Shown here in pieces: positions 60,462 to 64,000 of a stretch of DNA of 64,000 bases. Position numbers and translations under genes: made by a program. The notes under the pieces were generated by a model. The model was not told the DNA's origin and searched no databases. It saw nothing but the letters and a program-made list of their open reading frames with translations. This DNA is from Plantactinospora sp040120695 (GTDB lineage: Bacteria > Actinomycetota > Actinomycetes > Mycobacteriales > Micromonosporaceae), in NCBI RefSeq assembly GCF_040120695.1, contig NZ_JBEEAC010000006.1, forward strand, positions 1-64,000, in the 5' to 3' direction. The first letter of the stretch is position 1. Each line of letters starts with the position of its first letter.

Positions 60462-61337
60462 CTAGGCGGCGAGGCCGTGCCGGGGCTGCCGATGACCGGT
60501 GCGCAGCCCGGACCGGATCGTCCGGGCGATCTCGGGGCGGCCGAGTCCGCTGCGGCGGGCGGCATCGGCGAGGACGACGGTGATGTCGTGGTCGTCCAGC
60601 AGATCCAGCGCGGCGAGCTGCCCGAGGTGGTACGCCGCCCGGTAGAGCGTGGTGTTGCGGGTGCCGGTCGTCGCCCCGGCAACGGTGCTCGCCTCGGCGG
60701 CGAGCGCGGCGCCGGCGTACCGGTCGGGGTGCCGCAGCCGGTCGGCGCCGCCCGGGCCGGCCAGTCCCGGGCGGGGCGGCGGCGCCGGCGGGAAGAGCAG
60801 CGCGGTCAGTTCCGGCGGGCAGGCGGCGAGCGGGACCTCCGGCCGGCGGATCCAGCGGTAGTCCCGGCCGCTGGCGTGCCGGGACGGCGGGGCGACGACG
60901 TAGCCGCCAGCGCCGCGCCAGTCGACGCCGGGCAGCAGTCCGGTGCGGTTGCCCGCGCCGGTCGGGCGAAGGTAGAGGTGCCAGCCACCGGAACCGGTCC
61001 GGACCACCGGCCCGGTGATCCGGCGCCCCCGGACCACGGCACGCAGCGCGGCGACCCCGTCCGGCGGGTCGACGTCGCAGACGTCGAACCGGTCACCGGT
61101 GCGCAGTGCCAGGTTCGCCTCCGGCCAGCGGGTCCACCACCGCCGGATCACCTCCGGCCGGGCGCTCGCGTCGTGCAGGCCGTGCCGGAGCAGGCTGCGG
61201 TGCCAGCGGGGATGCTTGCCCGGGCGGTCGCAGTCGGGCCGCCGGCAGGTGCAGCCGGTCGCGGTCGGGGAGTGCAGCGGGAGCACGGGTACGCCGGCAG
61301 CGGCGTACTCCAGTGCGGCGCGCAGCAGCGGTGTCAT
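60462..61337 (-). CDS. Bifunctional DNA primase/polymerase
   Basis: 291-residue archaeo-eukaryotic primase-polymerase (AEP, DUF-type 'bifunctional DNA primase/polymerase') domain: AALEYAAAGVPVLPLHSPTA, a CTCRRPDCDRPGKHPRWHR zinc-like insert, DVCDVDPPDGVAAL with metal-binding acidic residues and RTGSGGWHLYLRP. The C-terminal part is helical with TTGTRNTTLYRAAYHLGQLA. ATG 61337 is preceded by GGAGG; an upstream in-frame ATG overlaps a possible LexA site and is not chosen. No helicase, integrase or plasmid gene is adjacent, so it is not obviously part of a mobile element. A SOS-regulated repair primase is one possibility. Confidence 0.87.
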   Translation of the reverse strand: MTPLLRAALEYAAAGVPVLPLHSPTATGCTCRRPDCDRPGKHPRWHRSLLRHGLHDASARPEVIRRWWTRWPEANLALRTGDRFDVCDVDPPDGVAALRAVVRGRRITGPVVRTGSGGWHLYLRPTGAGNRTGLLPGVDWRGAGGYVVAPPSRHASGRDYRWIRRPEVPLAACPPELTALLFPPAPPPRPGLAGPGGADRLRHPDRYAGAALAAEASTVAGATTGTRNTTLYRAAYHLGQLAALDLLDDHDITVVLADAARRSGLGRPEIARTIRSGLRTGHRQPRHGLAA

Positions 61338-61368
61338 CCCGACCTCCTCACCGGCCGGATACCCACGC

Positions 61369-61509
61369 TCAGGGTATTCGAACATCTGTCTGATCGACAC
61401 CCTCGATCAGCGCCATCAGCTCCGGCCAGGACTCCACCCGGCGCACCGCCGGCAGGTGTGCGCGGTGGCTGCGTACCTCGTGTTCCCTCGGCCGGAACAG
61501 GTAGCGGCC
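61369..61509 (-). other. Uncalled coding-like tail, possible gene remnant
   Basis: A 46-codon open stretch, GRYLFRPREHEVRSHRAHLP then AVRRVESWPELMALIEGVDQ and TDVRIP-stop, with GC-rich third positions like a real gene. Upstream in the same frame there is no ATG, GTG or TTG before a TAG at about 61605. It therefore looks like the 3' end of a gene whose start has been lost or replaced by the terminator of the EF-G-like gene, or a very small protein starting at an internal GTG. The stop overlaps the region of the possible SOS box. Confidence 0.3.
61378..61393. promoter_or_regulatory. Possible SOS (LexA) box before the primase/polymerase gene
   Basis: TCGAACATCTGTCTGA matches the actinobacterial LexA consensus TCGAAC-N4-GTTCGA at 10 of its 12 fixed bases, failing only at the second and third bases of the right half. 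It lies 41-56 bp upstream of the start at 61337. Confidence 0.5.
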
Positions 61510-61553
61510 GGCCCCGCCGGTCCGGGTCCGCCGAGGTGGAGCGCCTGCTTGCA

Positions 61554-61600
61554 GGGAAGGGCCCCCGCTTGGCGTTTTCTGCCCCAGCGGGGGCCTTCCC
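61554..61600 (-). terminator. Hairpin terminator after the EF-G-like gene
   Basis: GGGAAGGGCCCCCGCT (61554-61569) pairs with AGCGGGGGCCTTCCC (61586-61600) with a single bulged G; the loop contains a short T-run. It lies 6 bp beyond the EF-G-like stop. The GGGAAGG/CCTTCCC arms are shared in part with the hairpin at 56245-56281. Confidence 0.8.
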
Positions 61601-61606
61601 TACACG

Positions 61607-63766
61607 TCAGCGGGGGGCGTGCTCCTTGCGGATCTGGTCGGCGAGGTGCGCGGGCATCGGTTCGTAGCGGGCGAAGGAGCGTCGGAAGGTGCCGCCACCG
61701 GCGGTCATCGACCGGAGTTCGACGGCGTACCGGATCAGCTCGGTCGCCGGCACCTCCGCCCGGACCAGGGTGTGGTCGGCGCCGGCCGGATCGGGCTCGG
61801 TGCCGAGCACCCGGCCTCGCCGCCCGGACATGTCGCTCATCACCGCACCGACGTTGGCATCCGGCACCCGCACCACCACCTCGTCGACCGGCTCCAGGAG
61901 GCTGACCTGCCCCTTCTCCGCCGCGTCCCGCAGCGCCAGCGAGCCGGCGGTCTGGAAGGCGGCGTCGGACGAGTCCACGCTGTGCGCCTTGCCGTCCACC
62001 AGGGTCACCCTCAGATCCACCACCGGATAGCCGGCGACGATGCCCCGGCCCATCTGGGTGCGTACCCCCTTCTCCACCGACGGGATGTAGCTGTGCGGCA
62101 CGGCGCCGCCGACCACCCGGTCGGCGAACTCGAATCCCGCGCCCCGGGGCAGCGGCTCCACCTCGATGTCGCAGACCGCGTACTGACCGTGCCCGCCGGA
62201 CTGCTTCACGTGCCGGCCGTGCCCCTTCGAGGACACCGCGAAGGTCTCGCGCAGCGCCACCCGGACCGGCTCGGTCTCCAGGTCCACCCCGCCGCCACGG
62301 AGCCGGTCGAGCACCACCTCGGCGTGCGCCTCGCCCATGCACCAGAGCACCAGCTGATGGGTCTCCGGGTTGCGCTCCAGTCGCATCGTCGGGTCACCGG
62401 CGACCAGCCGGGCCAGGTTCTTGGCCAGCGCGTCCTCGTCGGCCCGGCTCTTCGCGACGATCGCCACCGGCAGCAGCGGCTCGGGCATCTCCCAGGGCTC
62501 GATCAGCAGCGGGTGTTCCCTGGCCGAGACGGTGTCACCGGTCTCCGCCGTACCCGACTTGGTGATCGCGCAGATGTCGCCGGCCACGCAGTACGGCACC
62601 TCGCGCAGCGCGGCGCCGAGCGGCGAGTAGAGGTGCGAGACGCGCTCGTCGGCGTCGTGGTCCGGGTGGCCGCGCTCGGCCATGCCGTGCCCGGAGACGT
62701 GCACCACCTGGTCGGGGCGGAGCGTGCCGGAGAAGACCCGGACCAGGGAGACCCGGCCGACGTGCCGGTCGATCGTGGTCTTGACCACCTCGGCCACCAG
62801 CGGTCCGTCGGGGTCGCAGGTCAGCGGCGGCTGCGGCGAGCCGTCGACGCCGGTGACGGTGGGCAGGTCGTGCTCCAGCGGGGTCGGGAACGCCGAGACC
62901 AGCAGCTCCAGCAGGGCGTCGACACCGAGCCCGGTCTCCGCGCAGACCGGCACCACCGGATAGAAGTGCCCCCGGGCGACGGCCTTCTCCAGGTCGTTGA
63001 TCAGGAGCTGCGTCTCGATCTCCTCGCCGCCGAGGTAGCGGTCCAGCAGGGTCTCGTCCTCGCTCTCGGCGATGATGCCCTCGATCAGCTCGTTGCGGGC
63101 GTCGCCGATCGCCGGCAGGTGCTCCGGGTCCGGGTCCCGGACCGTCGCCGGCAGGCCGGCGGAGTAGTCGAAGACCCGGCGGGTGATCAGGCCCATCAGG
63201 CCGACCACGTCCACGCCCTCGTCGTCGAGCATCGGCAGGTAGAGCGGGAGTACGTTGTCGCCGAAGACCCGCTGGCAGAGCGCCACCGTCTCGTCGAGGT
63301 CGGCCCGCTGGTGGTCGAGCCGGGTGACCGCCACGGCCCGGGGCATCCCGACCGCGGCGCACTCCTGCCAGAGCGCGGCGGTCGCCCCGTCCATCCCGTC
63401 CACGGCGGAGACGACGAAGAGCGCCGCGTCCGCCGCCCGCAGCCCGGCCCGGAGCTCGCCGACGAAGTCGGCGTAGCCGGGGGTGTCCAACAGGTTGACC
63501 TTGATGCCGTTGTGCTGCAGGGGCGCGCAGGCCAGGCTGATCGAGCGCTGCTGGCGTACCGCGGCCGGGTCGTGGTCGCACACCGTGGTGCCGTCGACGA
63601 CCGAACCGGGCCGCGAGATCGTGCCGGTCGCCGCGAGCAGGGCGTCGACCAGGGTCGTCTTCCCCGCTCCGGAGTGCCCGACGAGCACCACGTTGCGAAC
63701 CCTGCCAGGCTCGTCCACCACCGGCGCCGGGCCGGTGACCCCTTTCTCCGAACTCTTCTGCGCCAT
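61607..63766 (-). CDS. EF-G-like translation-factor GTPase (FusA2 type)
   Basis: 719-residue GTPase of the elongation factor G family. The P-loop is GHSGAGKTTL, G3 is DTPGYADF, and domains II-V follow with a typical GRGIVAGYPVVDLRVTLVDG in domain IV. The G2-region RGIT is RSIS and the G4 NKxD is replaced by TRLD, both usual marks of the second EF-G-like protein found in actinobacteria (FusA2 type) rather than the main translocase. GGGAGG precedes ATG 63766, which is chosen over an upstream Arg/Pro-rich extension. Its role is uncertain; ribosome recycling or stress translation have been proposed for related proteins. Confidence 0.92.
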   Translation of the reverse strand: MAQKSSEKGVTGPAPVVDEPGRVRNVVLVGHSGAGKTTLVDALLAATGTISRPGSVVDGTTVCDHDPAAVRQQRSISLACAPLQHNGIKVNLLDTPGYADFVGELRAGLRAADAALFVVSAVDGMDGATAALWQECAAVGMPRAVAVTRLDHQRADLDETVALCQRVFGDNVLPLYLPMLDDEGVDVVGLMGLITRRVFDYSAGLPATVRDPDPEHLPAIGDARNELIEGIIAESEDETLLDRYLGGEEIETQLLINDLEKAVARGHFYPVVPVCAETGLGVDALLELLVSAFPTPLEHDLPTVTGVDGSPQPPLTCDPDGPLVAEVVKTTIDRHVGRVSLVRVFSGTLRPDQVVHVSGHGMAERGHPDHDADERVSHLYSPLGAALREVPYCVAGDICAITKSGTAETGDTVSAREHPLLIEPWEMPEPLLPVAIVAKSRADEDALAKNLARLVAGDPTMRLERNPETHQLVLWCMGEAHAEVVLDRLRGGGVDLETEPVRVALRETFAVSSKGHGRHVKQSGGHGQYAVCDIEVEPLPRGAGFEFADRVVGGAVPHSYIPSVEKGVRTQMGRGIVAGYPVVDLRVTLVDGKAHSVDSSDAAFQTAGSLALRDAAEKGQVSLLEPVDEVVVRVPDANVGAVMSDMSGRRGRVLGTEPDPAGADHTLVRAEVPATELIRYAVELRSMTAGGGTFRRSFARYEPMPAHLADQIRKEHAPR

Positions 63767-64000
63767 TGGGGCGCACCTCCCTAAGCCGGTGGTTGGTGGC
63801 GACCGCCGCGCGCGACGGGGGAGCTGCCCTGGCGACTCCGCGGCGATATCCTCGGGTGGCCTGCCGTGCTGCCGGAGACGTGCCGGGTGACAGGTGATCG
63901 GCGTCACGTCCCCTGCTCCGATCTCACACCCGTACAAGTCGTGACACAAGCCTGCGGCGTGAACTATGCGCCACCGCGCGTACCGTCACCGTTCCCGGCC
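63767..64000. other. Upstream region of the EF-G-like gene
   Basis: 234 bp to the end of the window. Apart from the ribosome site at 63777-63784 I see no clear gene or conserved RNA element; it presumably holds the promoter. Confidence 0.4.

Overview
The window is about 64 kb of very GC-rich DNA with actinomycete coding habits: GC-rich third codon positions, many GTG starts, and dense gene packing with 4-bp start/stop overlaps. The gene content points to a filamentous soil actinomycete, most likely Micromonosporaceae. Indicators are Scr1/DUF397 regulator pairs, MEDS and SpoIIE-type phosphoswitch proteins, secreted GH6 and GH3 glycosidases with CBM2 modules, DUF3618/DUF4235 small membrane proteins and an EF-G-like second factor. 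I saw no rRNA, tRNA, CRISPR array, intact insertion sequence or prophage.

Layout. 1-1.5 kb: secreted GH6 cellulase under a CebR-like operator. 1.7-4.8 kb: two convergent stress-signalling proteins. 4.9-12.9 kb: small membrane and stress proteins (SRPBCC, DUF2795, BrkB, ChaB), an MFS transporter, an aldehyde dehydrogenase and a phytoene-desaturase-like oxidoreductase. 12.9-23.6 kb: a polyprenol-phosphate-mannose-synthase-like gene with a very long repetitive tail, divergent from a tightly overlapping operon for ADP-heptose synthesis and glycosyl transfer that ends in topoisomerase IB. 23.8-34.8 kb: a large LuxR ATPase regulator, a 1338-residue subtilase, an Scr1/DUF397 pair and RecQ. 34.9-37.4 kb: a lower-GC accessory patch with a possible toxin remnant, a PH-domain membrane protein, and broken ISL3 and IS1380 transposases. 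37.5-51.2 kb: NagZ-like GH3, PQQ-type sugar dehydrogenase, class V aminotransferase, lipoprotein, MscS channel, holin/DUF3618/DUF4235 operon, cold-shock protein, aldo/keto reductase, methyltransferase and an adenosine-deaminase-family enzyme. 51.6-56.1 kb: a two-component system and a secreted GH3-CBM2 beta-glucosidase with the second CebR-like site. 56.3-64 kb: a cyclopropane-synthase-like enzyme, ThrS, a HIT protein, a primase/polymerase with a possible SOS box, and an EF-G-like GTPase.

How the parts work together. GH6 and GH3-CBM2 look like one cellulose-degradation regulon split across the window. The 14.7-22.7 kb operon encodes sedoheptulose-7-phosphate isomerase, a bifunctional kinase/adenylyltransferase, a phosphatase fused to a heptosyltransferase-type GT9, two GT4-type transferases, an SDR and another GT9. 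It has no recognisable HldD epimerase, so it probably builds a D,D-heptose-containing cell-surface glycan or glycolipid.

Two patterns cut across the window. Ten genes have a TAnnnT hexamer at exactly -12/-7 or -13/-8 from the start codon, which suggests leaderless transcription. At least ten intergenic regions carry short tandem duplications with 20-35 bp periods. All functions are read from sequence motifs without database searches.
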